Shown here piece after piece: positions 28,356-37,156 of a stretch of 64,000 bases of DNA. How positions within the stretch are numbered: the stretch's first letter is position 1; each line of letters begins with the position of its first letter. A program made the position numbers and the translations under genes. The notes under the pieces were generated by a model. That model was not told where the DNA came from and made no database searches. It worked only from the letters and a program-made list of their open reading frames with translations. The DNA is from Clostridia bacterium (lineage in GTDB: Bacteria > Bacillota > Clostridia > Oscillospirales > CAG-272). Location: NCBI GenBank assembly GCA_017420755.1, contig JAFQOG010000029.1, positions 244,282 to 308,281 of the forward strand. The letters run 5' to 3'.

Positions 28356-28658
28356 ACAAGTTGTGATGTAAGGTCATACTAGCTGGGGTGGTAGCGGTGC
28401 CCTGTACCTGAAATCCGCTATACGCAGGGGTGAACGCTAATATGAGGACTGTTTTTGTGTGGTCAGCGCCATCAATGGGTGTGTTGACGGATGAGTCTTG
28501 CGCAATTTTCGGCTGTGAACCGTGTCAGGTGGGGGACCAAGCAGCACTAAGCAGTTTTGGAGATGTGCCGCGAGGGCGCTTGTTCTGAGCATTCGTTTTT
28601 GGTTTGCGCATGTAAAAGCATTTCGAACTTAGATGTATGATCTTACATGACAGCTTGT
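28356..28658 (+). ncRNA. ffs: Signal recognition particle RNA, large (Bacillus-type) form
   Basis: About 300 bases with long complementary ends: ACAAGTTGTGATGTAAGG at the start pairs with CTTACATGACAGCTTGT at the end. The conserved domain IV core reads GTCAGGTGGGGGACCAAGCA then GCACTAAGCAG, the site bound by the Ffh protein; the tip is a GGGA tetraloop closed by GG/CC. The 5' part (AGCTGGGGTGGTAGCGGTGCC...) fits an Alu domain, as in the 6S-like scRNA of Bacillus. It precedes dnaX exactly as in B. subtilis. It works with Ffh to send membrane proteins to SecYEG. The T-run at the 3' end may give partial termination. Confidence 0.9.
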
Positions 28659-28686
28659 TTTTTATTAAAATCTTTAGGAGGGCAAA

Positions 28687-30240
28687 ATGCATCAAGCTTT
28701 ATACAGAAAATACAGACCTGCCGTTTTTGACGATGTTTCAGGTCAAGAGCACATTACTTCTATTCTTAGATACGAAGCATTAAATAACGCTGTTTCTCAC
28801 GCTTATCTTTTTGCTGGTTCTAGAGGAACAGGTAAAACAACTTGTGCTAAAATTCTTGCTAAGGTTGTAAACTGTCTTAATCCAATCGATGGAAATCCCT
28901 GTAATGAATGCGAAAACTGTCGCGCCATCGATAATGGAACTGCAACCGATGTAATCGAAATGGACGCAGCAACAAATACGGGTGTTGATTACATAAGAGA
29001 GCTTCGAGATAGCGTTGTTTATACTCCTGCTATGCTTAAAAAGCGCGTTTATATCATTGACGAGGCACACATGCTATCAGATAGCGCATTCAATGCTCTT
29101 TTAAAGACTATCGAAGAGCCACCAGAGCATGTTTTGTATATTTTTGCTACTACCGAGCCACATAAAATTCCCGCAACAATTATTTCTAGATGTCAGCGTT
29201 TTGAATTCAGAAGAATTTCCATGGCAGATTTGTCTGGGCGTCTTATGTATATTGCCGAGCAAGAGGGCATTGGACTTAGTGATGATGGAGCTATGTTAAT
29301 TGCCAAAACCGCACAGGGTGGAATGAGAGATGCTATAAGCTTAATGGAGCTTTGCGCCGGTTCTCACAAGGTAATTGATGCTCCGTTAGTAAATGAAATT
29401 CTTGGAACCAGCTCATATGATAAAATGTGTGAGGTTGCAAGAAACATCGCGGAAAGAAATTACTCAAAGCTCTTTGAAACAATTAACGAAATTGTTATTT
29501 CATCTAAGGATATTTTGGTATTCTTTGCAGATTTAACTGCATTTTATAGAGATATGATGGTTCAACGCTCCTGTGGAGCTAGAGCTTATCTTGATCTTGC
29601 CCCACAGGAATACGCAATGCTCGAGGGGGTTACAGCGTCGTTTAATATGGCAACTCTTCTATATCATTCAAGGCTTTTAGATGATGCATATAATAATATG
29701 CTTAAAAACCCCGCAAACAAGAGATTACTTGCCGAAATGACGCTTATGAAAATGTGTGACGCAAGGCTAGCTAATTCAAATGATGCTATTTTAGCAAGGC
29801 TATCCTCTCTTGAGGACAAGGTTACTCTTCTTTCAAGAGGCGTAACTCCACAAGTCGATAATTCGGCTCCAACATCTGCTACTAATGCCGATGTGAAGTC
29901 GCCTTTCACCGAGCAACAGACTGACGAGGGTTCTACTCCTCGTGTTGAAAACCGTCCTCTTGATATTTGGGACGAGGTTATTGCGAAGGTTGGTGAGTTC
30001 GACCACGCAGTTGAGAGCTTTTTGAAAAATTGCGAATGTATTTATTCTCCAAGCGAAAATAAATATTATATTATCTCCGCTAACAAGCTCATGGCTACTA
30101 TGCTTGGAAGCGAGAAAAACAAAAAATATATTTTTGATTCTATGATTTGCTGTGATGTAGATATAACATCTATTTCACAAATCGAAATTATTCTAAAGAC
30201 TAGCAAGGTCGCAAAATCAGACCTTGACGATTTTATATGA
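28687..30240 (+). CDS. dnaX: DNA polymerase III subunits gamma and tau
   Basis: The 517-residue clamp-loader subunit starts ALYRKYRPAVFDDVSGQEHI, has Walker A GSRGTGKTTCAKILAK (about 39-54), a four-cysteine zinc module (CLNPIDGNPCNECENC), Walker B VYIIDEAHML, and sensor IFATTEPHKIPATIISRCQRF. The C-terminal 150 residues, after a Ser/Thr/Pro linker, are the less conserved tau part that should contact the polymerase. AGGAGGG fixes the start. dnaX-ybaB-recR behind SRP RNA is the classic Firmicute order and supports co-transcription in replication and repair. Confidence 0.96.
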   Translation: MHQALYRKYRPAVFDDVSGQEHITSILRYEALNNAVSHAYLFAGSRGTGKTTCAKILAKVVNCLNPIDGNPCNECENCRAIDNGTATDVIEMDAATNTGVDYIRELRDSVVYTPAMLKKRVYIIDEAHMLSDSAFNALLKTIEEPPEHVLYIFATTEPHKIPATIISRCQRFEFRRISMADLSGRLMYIAEQEGIGLSDDGAMLIAKTAQGGMRDAISLMELCAGSHKVIDAPLVNEILGTSSYDKMCEVARNIAERNYSKLFETINEIVISSKDILVFFADLTAFYRDMMVQRSCGARAYLDLAPQEYAMLEGVTASFNMATLLYHSRLLDDAYNNMLKNPANKRLLAEMTLMKMCDARLANSNDAILARLSSLEDKVTLLSRGVTPQVDNSAPTSATNADVKSPFTEQQTDEGSTPRVENRPLDIWDEVIAKVGEFDHAVESFLKNCECIYSPSENKYYIISANKLMATMLGSEKNKKYIFDSMICCDVDITSISQIEIILKTSKVAKSDLDDFI

Positions 30241-30252
30241 TGAGGTGTTAAT

Positions 30253-30591
30253 ATGAAAGCTATGGTACCAAAGGGCCCAAGCATGAACGAAATGATTCGT
30301 CAAGCCCAAAAAATGCAAGAGGACATGCAAAAAAAGCAAGCAGAGCTTGAAGCTATGGAATACGATGTTAGCGCAGGCGGTGGCGTTGTAAAAATCAAAA
30401 TTAATGGTAAGCGTGAGATTTTATCTATTGATATCGATCCTATTATCGTTGATCCCGATGACATTGAAACCCTTAGCGACATTCTCGTTGCAGGCGTTAA
30501 CGAGGCTGTAAAAAAGGTTTCTACTATTTACGATGAGGAGATGGCAAAAATCACCGGACCATTTGGTGGTGGAATGCCTGGTATGTTCTAA
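30253..30591 (+). CDS. Nucleoid-associated protein, YbaB/EbfC family
   Basis: A 112-residue protein with the YbaB signature: MNEMIRQAQKMQEDMQKKQAELEAMEY (an N-terminal helix, quoted here in part as MIRQAQKMQEDMQ), then VSAGGGVVKIKINGKREILSI and PFGGGMPGMF at the end. These dimers bind DNA without strong sequence choice. It lies 12 bases after dnaX and overlaps recR by one base (TAATG), so it belongs to the same operon. Confidence 0.93.
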   Translation: MKAMVPKGPSMNEMIRQAQKMQEDMQKKQAELEAMEYDVSAGGGVVKIKINGKREILSIDIDPIIVDPDDIETLSDILVAGVNEAVKKVSTIYDEEMAKITGPFGGGMPGMF

Positions 30592-31190
30592 TGGAGCTCC
30601 TCTTAAAGCCACTACAAGACCTTGCTGATAAGTTTAGATCTCTTGATGGTGTTGGAAAGAAAAGCTCTGTTAAAATGGCGTTTTCCGTGCTTAATATGAG
30701 CGAGGATGAGGCAAGAGCCTTTGCAGATGCTATAATTTGTGCAAAAACTCAAATTGGTGTATGCAAATGTTGTCAAAACATTACCTCGAGTGAGCTATGC
30801 TCTATTTGTAGCTCCGATTCTCGCGATCACTCCATTATATGCGTGGTTGAAGATCCGCAAGGTGTTATGGCACTCGAAAAGGTTAAAGAATTTAATGGTG
30901 TTTATCATGTGTTACACGGAACAATCTCTCCTATGAAGGGAATTGGTCCTGATCAGTTAAAGATCAAGGAGCTTCTTGCTAGAATCGAGCGTGAAGAGGT
31001 TTCCGAGGTAATAATTGCTACCAACCCTACTGTTGAGGGCGAGGCTACCGCTATATATATTTCAAGGCTCTTAAAGCCGTTTGAAATAAAGGTCACAAGA
31101 ATTGCCAACGGCTTGCCTGTTGGTGCTGATCTTGAATACGCAGACGAGGTTACTCTTTATCGTGCAATTCAAGGAAGACGAGATATTTAA
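30591..31190 (+). CDS. recR: Recombination mediator protein RecR
   Basis: The 199-residue protein has the RecR order: N-terminal helix-hairpin-helix (LDGVGKKSSVKMAF, about 18-31), a four-cysteine zinc finger (CKCCQNITSSELCSIC, about 57-72), a Toprim domain beginning ICVVEDPQGVMALEK, and the Walker-like end (RIANGLPVGADLEYADEVTL). It helps load RecA at gaps with RecF and RecO. Translation is coupled to ybaB. Confidence 0.95.
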   Translation: MELLLKPLQDLADKFRSLDGVGKKSSVKMAFSVLNMSEDEARAFADAIICAKTQIGVCKCCQNITSSELCSICSSDSRDHSIICVVEDPQGVMALEKVKEFNGVYHVLHGTISPMKGIGPDQLKIKELLARIEREEVSEVIIATNPTVEGEATAIYISRLLKPFEIKVTRIANGLPVGADLEYADEVTLYRAIQGRRDI

Positions 31191-31204
31191 GATAAGGTAT
31201 TAGA

Positions 31205-32317
31205 ATGAATTACATTTTTTTCGATATTGAATGCGCCAATTGCTTTCAAGGACAGGGAAAAATATGTTCTTTCGGATATGTTATCACCGATGAAGAATTT
31301 AATATAATCGAAAAACGAGATATTGTTATAAATCCACGCTCAAAGTTTCATCTTGTGGGTCACGGAAATCACCCCGGAATCGTTTTAGCTTATGAAGAGG
31401 CCGTATTTAAGGCTGCTCCTACTTTTCCTAACTTTTATAAAGAAATTCGTTCACTCTTACAGGATAAAAACAGCCTAATTTTAGGCTTTTCCGTTATGTC
31501 TGATGCAAATTACATAAAGAGTGAATGCTCAAGATATGAGCTCGAAATGTTTGATTATGACTTCATTGATGTCCAAAGAATTTATACCGATATGCATTCT
31601 CTTACAAATACCCCATCACTTATAAAATGTGCATCTGAATACAATATTGCTCAATCTCAAGATGTTCATAAAAGTGATGACGACGCGCTACTAACCATGC
31701 GTGTAATGAAGGCCATGTGCGAAGCCACTAACCTTTCTGTAAGAGAGCTTATCAAAAAATACCCACACTCGAAATGCTGGTGCAAGGATGGCGAGCTTGA
31801 TTGTGAATTTGCAACATTTAGAGCAATTCAACGCGCAAACAAGCTTTCTAAAATGGAAGTTATTACCGGCAGTAAGCGCACCAACTGGATGTACGCTCCT
31901 GACCTTGATAACCATAGAAATTTTGCAAGCTATGCAACAGGAGTTTTTGTAAACTACTCCTCTAAATCTCCTTTATGTGGCAAAAGAATTTGCATTAGTA
32001 ATCTTTATGAGGAATTTCATTTCGCAGAAATGATGAATATTGTATCTGCGCTCGCTAAGGTTGGCGTTAGATACTCTTATAAGCCCAATTATTGTGATAT
32101 TTTCGTAACCTATGAATTAAAGGGTAAGCATGACGAGGAATACGAATGCTATCGTCTTAGAAAGGCTTTAAGGCTAATAGAATCCGGCGAAAAGCACATA
32201 GAATTTATTTCATTCAAGGAATTCCTTGAAATGCTAGAGCTCAAAGAGGAAGAGCTTTCGACGCTCGACTATTCTACTCTTTCTCCACTTTGGAAAAAAA
32301 CGCCCGTTGGCAACTAG
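31205..32317 (+). CDS. DEDD-family 3'-5' exonuclease with a C-terminal BRCT-like region
   Basis: Residues 1-175 carry a DnaQ-like exonuclease: IFFDIECAN gives the D-x-E of motif I (residues 7 and 9), FSVMSDANYI gives motif II, and DVHKSDDDALLTM motif III with H and D of a DEDDh enzyme. Residues about 255-340 (SPLCGKRICISNLYEEFHFAEM...) resemble a BRCT domain (opening phrase LCGKRICISNLY). Such exonuclease-BRCT joins are known in Gram-positive DNA repair or PolIII epsilon-like proteins. It sits 14 bases after recR and ends the replication/repair operon. The exact substrate is open. Confidence 0.8.
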   Translation: MNYIFFDIECANCFQGQGKICSFGYVITDEEFNIIEKRDIVINPRSKFHLVGHGNHPGIVLAYEEAVFKAAPTFPNFYKEIRSLLQDKNSLILGFSVMSDANYIKSECSRYELEMFDYDFIDVQRIYTDMHSLTNTPSLIKCASEYNIAQSQDVHKSDDDALLTMRVMKAMCEATNLSVRELIKKYPHSKCWCKDGELDCEFATFRAIQRANKLSKMEVITGSKRTNWMYAPDLDNHRNFASYATGVFVNYSSKSPLCGKRICISNLYEEFHFAEMMNIVSALAKVGVRYSYKPNYCDIFVTYELKGKHDEEYECYRLRKALRLIESGEKHIEFISFKEFLEMLELKEEELSTLDYSTLSPLWKKTPVGN

Positions 32318-32341
32318 TAGTCACTATGGCTATATAAATCA

Positions 32342-32367
32342 AAACCCCCGAGAAGAATCGGGGGTTT
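32342..32367. terminator. Terminator after the exonuclease gene
   Basis: AAACCCCCGA-GAAGAA-TCGGGGGTTT hairpin followed by GGTTTTT. Confidence 0.85.
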
Positions 32368-32374
32368 GGTTTTT

Positions 32375-32409
32375 AAAAAAGCTTGACAAAAACATTGTCA
32401 AGCTTTTTT
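32375..32409. terminator. Terminator of the minus-strand radical SAM operon
   Basis: AAAAAAGCTTGACAA / TTGTCAAGCTTTTTT hairpin, back to back with the plus-strand terminator. Confidence 0.85.
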
Positions 32410-32411
32410 GC

Positions 32412-33098
32412 TTATTTAAATGGCGTCATGTCGCATTTTAACATTTCTTTTCTAACAATAGAATATCTTTCATTTAACAAATCACCACTAAAAATAGTGG
32501 TATTTTTTCTTATTGCTTCTATTATAAGCTCAGGATTGAGATTTTTGTCGCTTCCTGCGCAAAGAATGGTGTTAATAACTATTTTGCCATTTTCCTCTCT
32601 TGCAATAAAAGAATAAATAAATTCCTTAATGTTTATTTCCTTTTCTCCACTTTTGGTTTTTTTAGAAACAAAAATATCGTTTGAAAATAGCTTTTCTAGC
32701 TCCAATGCTGTATTTTGATTTATTTGAGGAGAAAATATTTCAATTTCATGATCAATATATACAACATTTTTGAGCTTTTGCTCCGGCTCATAAACCTCGA
32801 GCACTTCCATTTCATCAGGGAAGCTATCATTTAGCCTTTTCTTGATATCGTCTAAGCTCATAAAGGAATTGAGCTTTATATCCATATATTCACATTCGCT
32901 TTCAACACCAACAGGGAGGGGTACTGCAAAAACGATTTTAGGCTGAGGATTAAAGCCCTCACTATACCAAATATCTATTCCTGCACGAACCATAATTCTC
33001 TGCATTGTTTTGGCGAGATCAAGGTGCGATATATACATAAGAGATCCGTATTTTTTGAACTTTATTCTTACTTGAATTACTTGATTTTCGGACACCAT
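32412..33098 (-). CDS. TIGR03936/DUF2344 protein, partner of a radical SAM protein
   Basis: The 228-residue protein matches the DUF2344 family by VRIKFKKYGSLMYISHLDLAKTMQRIMVRAGI (phrase YISHLDLAKTMQR), YSEGFNPQPKIVFAVPLPVGVESECEYMDI. GGAGGTG before the ATG fixes the start. It overlaps the end of the radical SAM gene by 22 bases. The two are nearly always together in Clostridia and sometimes fused, so they likely act in one complex, perhaps in tRNA or ribosome modification; the reaction is not established. Confidence 0.88.
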   Translation of the reverse strand: MVSENQVIQVRIKFKKYGSLMYISHLDLAKTMQRIMVRAGIDIWYSEGFNPQPKIVFAVPLPVGVESECEYMDIKLNSFMSLDDIKKRLNDSFPDEMEVLEVYEPEQKLKNVVYIDHEIEIFSPQINQNTALELEKLFSNDIFVSKKTKSGEKEINIKEFIYSFIAREENGKIVINTILCAGSDKNLNPELIIEAIRKNTTIFSGDLLNERYSIVRKEMLKCDMTPFK

Positions 33099-34924
33099 GT
33101 CAAATCACCTCCGAGCTTATTTGCGCCACAACCAGAGCATTTTTCCTTACAGTTTGGTGTTGTAATGCTTTGATGCGCCTTTTTGTTTTCTGATATCATA
33201 AAGCTCTTCGAAACACCTATATCAATAACATCCCAAGGCAAGATTTCATCATAATCTATTCTACGATTAGCATAAAAGTCAGGATTTATACCACACTCGT
33301 CGAATACATGCATCCATTTATCATAATCAAAGAACTCGTCCCAAGCGTCGAATCTCATTCCTTTTCTCTGCGCAAGGGCAATTGCTCTGCCCAAGCGTCT
33401 ATCTCCCTTAGAAAAGACCGCCTCGAGCCTTGAAACCTTAGCCTCGTGCCAATTATACCTTATTTTACGATCAACTATCTTTTCAGCTAGGAATTGTTGC
33501 TTATCAACAAGCTCCTCAAGAGTGTTTTGAGGCTCCCATTGAAAAGGAGTATGTGGTTTTGGGACAAAGCAAGACACGCTAACAGTAACCGTGATCGGCT
33601 TTTTAGGTCTTGATGGAGTTTGGTAAAACTCATCTACAACTCTTTTAGCAAGAGACGCAATGCCCTCAATATCCTCGTAGGTTTCCGTTGGCAAGCCGTT
33701 CATAAAATAAAGCTTAACCTGACTCTTTCCACCCTCAAAGGCAAGACGGACAGCATTCATCAAATCCTTTTCATAAAGATTTTTGTTTATAGCATCACGA
33801 AGGCGTTGCGTTCCCGCCTCAGGAGCAAAGGTTAAGCCGGATTGACGAATAGAGCTGATTTTATTCATTAGCTCTCTTGTAAAGCTATCTGCACGAAGAG
33901 ATGGTAATGATAAATTTATTTTATTTGGATTTGTCCATGCTAAAAGCTTGTCAGTTGCCTCACTAAGACAAGAATAATCGCTAATTGAAAGAGATGTGAG
34001 TGAAATTTCTGTATATCCCGTATTATTAAATATTTCCCTTGCCTGACAGTCAAGCGTTTGAGCGTTCTTTTCACGAACCGGACGAAATACCATGCCTGCC
34101 TGACAGAAGCGACAACCTCTTATACAGCCACGGAAGGTTTCTAGCATTATCCTATCATGAACCACCTCGATAAAGGGCATTATTGGCTTCGTAGGGAAAT
34201 AAGAGGTATTAAGATCTGCAATTATTCTCTTTTCAACCTTAGAAGGGACATCATCATATTTTGGCGCAAATGATTTAATAGTTCCGTCCTCGTTATATTC
34301 CACATTATAAAGCGACGGAACATAGAAGCCCTTAAGATGAGAGGCTTCTCTTAAAAAGGCAGTTTTAGTGTATGTTCCATCAGTTTTCATGCTCATATAG
34401 AGATTGGCTAACTCAACAAGAGCCTCCTCGCCCTCTCCTATGCTGAAAATATCGAAGAAATCAGCAACAGGCTCTGCGTTGTAGGCACAAGGTCCACCGC
34501 CTAAAATTACAGGAGCATCCTCGCCTCTCTCGCTTGCTAAAATTGGAATTTTAGCTAAATCAAGCATATTGATGGCGGTTGTATAGCAGAGCTCATATTG
34601 TAATGAGAACGCAACAATATCGAATTTATTTACCTCGTCTCTGCTTTCGAGCGCCCATAGAGGAATGTCATATTTTCGCATTTGCTCTTCCATATCAGTC
34701 CATGGTGCATACACTCTTTCACACCAAACCTCAGGTACGGAGTTGAGTGCGCCATAAAGCAATCTAACTCCAAGGTTTGACATTCCTATTTCATATGTAT
34801 CCGGAAAGCAAAACGCTATGCGACATTTAATGTCTTCTTTGTTTTTTATTATTTGTCCATATTCTCCACCTGTATATCTTCCCGGCTTAGATACGGATTT
34901 TAAAATTGAGCTTATATCTTGCAT
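33077..34924 (-). CDS. B12-binding radical SAM protein, TIGR03960 family
   Basis: The 615-residue protein has a cobalamin-binding-like N-terminal domain (about 30-175) and a radical SAM core with the [4Fe-4S] cysteines C267, C271 and C274 in RGCIRGCRFCQAG. Other family phrases are FPDTYEIGMSNLG, LGGGPCAYNAEPVADFFD and LTFAPEAGTQRLRD. The C-terminus has a cysteine set (CKEKCSGCGANKLGGDLTWC) that may hold another cluster or zinc. It is followed by its DUF2344 partner and preceded by the P-type-ATPase-like gene at 7 bases, so they share a transcript. Confidence 0.92.
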   Translation of the reverse strand: MQDISSILKSVSKPGRYTGGEYGQIIKNKEDIKCRIAFCFPDTYEIGMSNLGVRLLYGALNSVPEVWCERVYAPWTDMEEQMRKYDIPLWALESRDEVNKFDIVAFSLQYELCYTTAINMLDLAKIPILASERGEDAPVILGGGPCAYNAEPVADFFDIFSIGEGEEALVELANLYMSMKTDGTYTKTAFLREASHLKGFYVPSLYNVEYNEDGTIKSFAPKYDDVPSKVEKRIIADLNTSYFPTKPIMPFIEVVHDRIMLETFRGCIRGCRFCQAGMVFRPVREKNAQTLDCQAREIFNNTGYTEISLTSLSISDYSCLSEATDKLLAWTNPNKINLSLPSLRADSFTRELMNKISSIRQSGLTFAPEAGTQRLRDAINKNLYEKDLMNAVRLAFEGGKSQVKLYFMNGLPTETYEDIEGIASLAKRVVDEFYQTPSRPKKPITVTVSVSCFVPKPHTPFQWEPQNTLEELVDKQQFLAEKIVDRKIRYNWHEAKVSRLEAVFSKGDRRLGRAIALAQRKGMRFDAWDEFFDYDKWMHVFDECGINPDFYANRRIDYDEILPWDVIDIGVSKSFMISENKKAHQSITTPNCKEKCSGCGANKLGGDLTWCPKIK

Positions 34925-34931
34925 TTTTTAC

Positions 34932-37148
34932 TTATTGTAATAGCATCACCGAGGATATTATAAGCATTATAGTTATCCACACTACATAATATCCAACTAT
35001 TAGAAGCGAGCTGAGGAGCGGAATCATTCCAAACACACTCATAGAAAGCAACGCCACTCCTATAATTGATGCGATAATATTTACAATTGTTCCAACCTTT
35101 CTTATTTTTGCAATTCCCTTGCAAATTGGAATTGCTTTTATAAGGGATCTGGAATGTCCCTTAGAAACAATTCCGCTATCTGCCTTATCCATAACAGTAG
35201 GAATTTCATCGGACTTAGAAAGTCTTATGACTCTTAAATCTGTATTCTTAAACGCCATTTGACGCTTTAACAATTCATTATTGATATTAGGATCAAAGGT
35301 TCTTATTCCTACAGATACACCACATTTGTTTAGATTTCTTACCGTTTGAGCGAAATCCTCATCCATTGTATATTTTATATACATTCTTGCACAAAGCTTG
35401 CCATTACAAGCCATGTACATAACGCTTACATCCTCGCCCGCATCGTCTCTTTCGTTAGAAATTTCGATTCCCTGAGATGTAATGCCATATCTATCAGCAA
35501 ATATAATTGTATCGTTATCTACCTTTACACAAAGATAACTTCTTCCTGAGCACACAAATCTCGCTCTCTTGCTCTTTGTAAATGCATCCTTTGTAGCGAT
35601 TTCGAAAACATCTGATAATGGTCCACCTACAATGCTAAATCCATTTGCTGCATAATACAAAACCTTCTCTATTTTATAATCATTATAGACATTGAAGTTT
35701 TGAAGCTTTACATTATATGGTGGGAATGCGGTTGTATCATTAACAGACACTGCCTTAGAGTCTGAAAATTCATATATGGTCTGTTCACCTATAATAGAGG
35801 TTTCTTCCTCGTATAAATGCTTATTTCCAACGAAGAATGGAACGCTATACATAAACAAAACTCCAACAGGCATAACCATCATAACACCCGCATACCAGCT
35901 TGTCATTGTTGACATAAAGTCTGATCCGCGAAATAGTGCTATAATTGCAACAATCAATGGTACACACACTGCCAATATGTAGTACGGATACATTATTTTT
36001 GCGGTATTTGCAGACTTGTTTGTTCTTGCAAAATAGCGCTTAACAAATTCCGCCTTTTCAACTCTTATAAGCTCTCCTACAAAATCCTTTGACATTGTAG
36101 AAAATGCCTCTATTTCCGCCTCTGAATCATCGTCAGTTGCTTTGCTCAAAACAAACTTGGTATCCTTCGAGGAAACAATGCTAAAGCTATATTTTTCTCT
36201 TGCGACATTAATATAAGAAAAAGCAATAGATAACACACAAACAATTGCGGTTGGGAAGTTATATAGCTGTGGCACAACATTGAATGGAACAAAAATAATG
36301 GTAAATATAGAATAAATTATAGCTGCTCCTAGCGAGAATACCGTTATAGCCTCAGGTATATATTCCTTTGAAATGATCGACTTTATTCCATGATATATTT
36401 GCTCATATGCACAAAGTGCACACAAAGCAAGCAATCCCAAATCTACAAAGAAATGAAGATATGGGTGCTGAACAACATTAAAAATCCCTGTAGGATTTGA
36501 TGAGAACAATGTAATATTCTCTATCAAGAGAAGAAATAGTGCAAAAATCCCGGAAATTATCAGCTTTGTCCTAATGCTTCTTTTTGCAAACTTATACATA
36601 CCGATAATTTCTTTTCTTTGCTGGCGGTCTGTATATTCATAATAATCCGAATGAATGTCGCTTTGCAAGGTTTCTATTTCAGCAGTAGAAGGATTCATAG
36701 AATCATCTACATTTAGAACTGCCCCTGAGCGATCTGCAATTCCAAAAGCCCTTAAAAAATCGCTTTCGGAGCGTGAGCTACTAGCAAATCTCTCGTCGTA
36801 TTCGACATCAACCTGCTCGTGCCTTGCCATAGCACCCTCGGTCCATTCGTACATTTCGCTTCTTCTGTTTTCATCCGCTGTCCTGATTTGATCAGCAGCA
36901 ATTCTGAATATTTCCTCGTCGGGAGAAATAAGCTCTAAATCATCCTCTTCAGTGGAATCATCGCTTGTGGCTTCTTCTCCATCTATTTGAACGGTTTCCG
37001 GCGTAGCTTGACGAGAGGTGCTTAATGGCGCCTCCTGAGCAGTTATAGTGGTATTGGTGTCTGTGCCTTCGGTTGCTTCGCCCGAGTCATCACTTGATGC
37101 ATCTATTGCACCAACATCCATTGATATTTGATCGAAAATTTCTTCCAT
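34932..37148 (-). CDS. P1B-type-ATPase-like membrane protein with lost catalytic motifs (pseudo-ATPase)
   Basis: A 738-residue protein. Residues 1-190 are acidic and Ser/Thr-rich, likely disordered. Eight membrane segments follow in a 4+2+2 layout (about 195-215, 230-250, 265-290, 297-315; 388-406, 417-440; 686-705, 710-735), the P1B heavy-metal pump plan. Aligning by eye, the M4 proline (MPVGV, P427) is about 45 residues before D471, as CPC is before the phosphorylated Asp in real pumps; but DKTGT is DTTAF, HP is GP (GGPLSDV, 508-514), TGD is TFD (617-619) and GDGxND is gone. ATP-driven transport is therefore unlikely; a regulatory or binding role is inferred. It lies between rlmB (8 bases) and the radical SAM gene. 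Confidence 0.7.
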   Translation of the reverse strand: MEEIFDQISMDVGAIDASSDDSGEATEGTDTNTTITAQEAPLSTSRQATPETVQIDGEEATSDDSTEEDDLELISPDEEIFRIAADQIRTADENRRSEMYEWTEGAMARHEQVDVEYDERFASSSRSESDFLRAFGIADRSGAVLNVDDSMNPSTAEIETLQSDIHSDYYEYTDRQQRKEIIGMYKFAKRSIRTKLIISGIFALFLLLIENITLFSSNPTGIFNVVQHPYLHFFVDLGLLALCALCAYEQIYHGIKSIISKEYIPEAITVFSLGAAIIYSIFTIIFVPFNVVPQLYNFPTAIVCVLSIAFSYINVAREKYSFSIVSSKDTKFVLSKATDDDSEAEIEAFSTMSKDFVGELIRVEKAEFVKRYFARTNKSANTAKIMYPYYILAVCVPLIVAIIALFRGSDFMSTMTSWYAGVMMVMPVGVLFMYSVPFFVGNKHLYEEETSIIGEQTIYEFSDSKAVSVNDTTAFPPYNVKLQNFNVYNDYKIEKVLYYAANGFSIVGGPLSDVFEIATKDAFTKSKRARFVCSGRSYLCVKVDNDTIIFADRYGITSQGIEISNERDDAGEDVSVMYMACNGKLCARMYIKYTMDEDFAQTVRNLNKCGVSVGIRTFDPNINNELLKRQMAFKNTDLRVIRLSKSDEIPTVMDKADSGIVSKGHSRSLIKAIPICKGIAKIRKVGTIVNIIASIIGVALLSMSVFGMIPLLSSLLIVGYYVVWITIMLIISSVMLLQ

Positions 37149-37156
37149 GCCCTTAC

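Noticed and set aside
28217-28686. tmRNA or RNase P RNA in the gap before dnaX
   Set aside because: The GTCAGG...AAGCAGC core, self-complementary ends and dnaX synteny fit SRP RNA; no tRNA-like ends or P4 motif are present.
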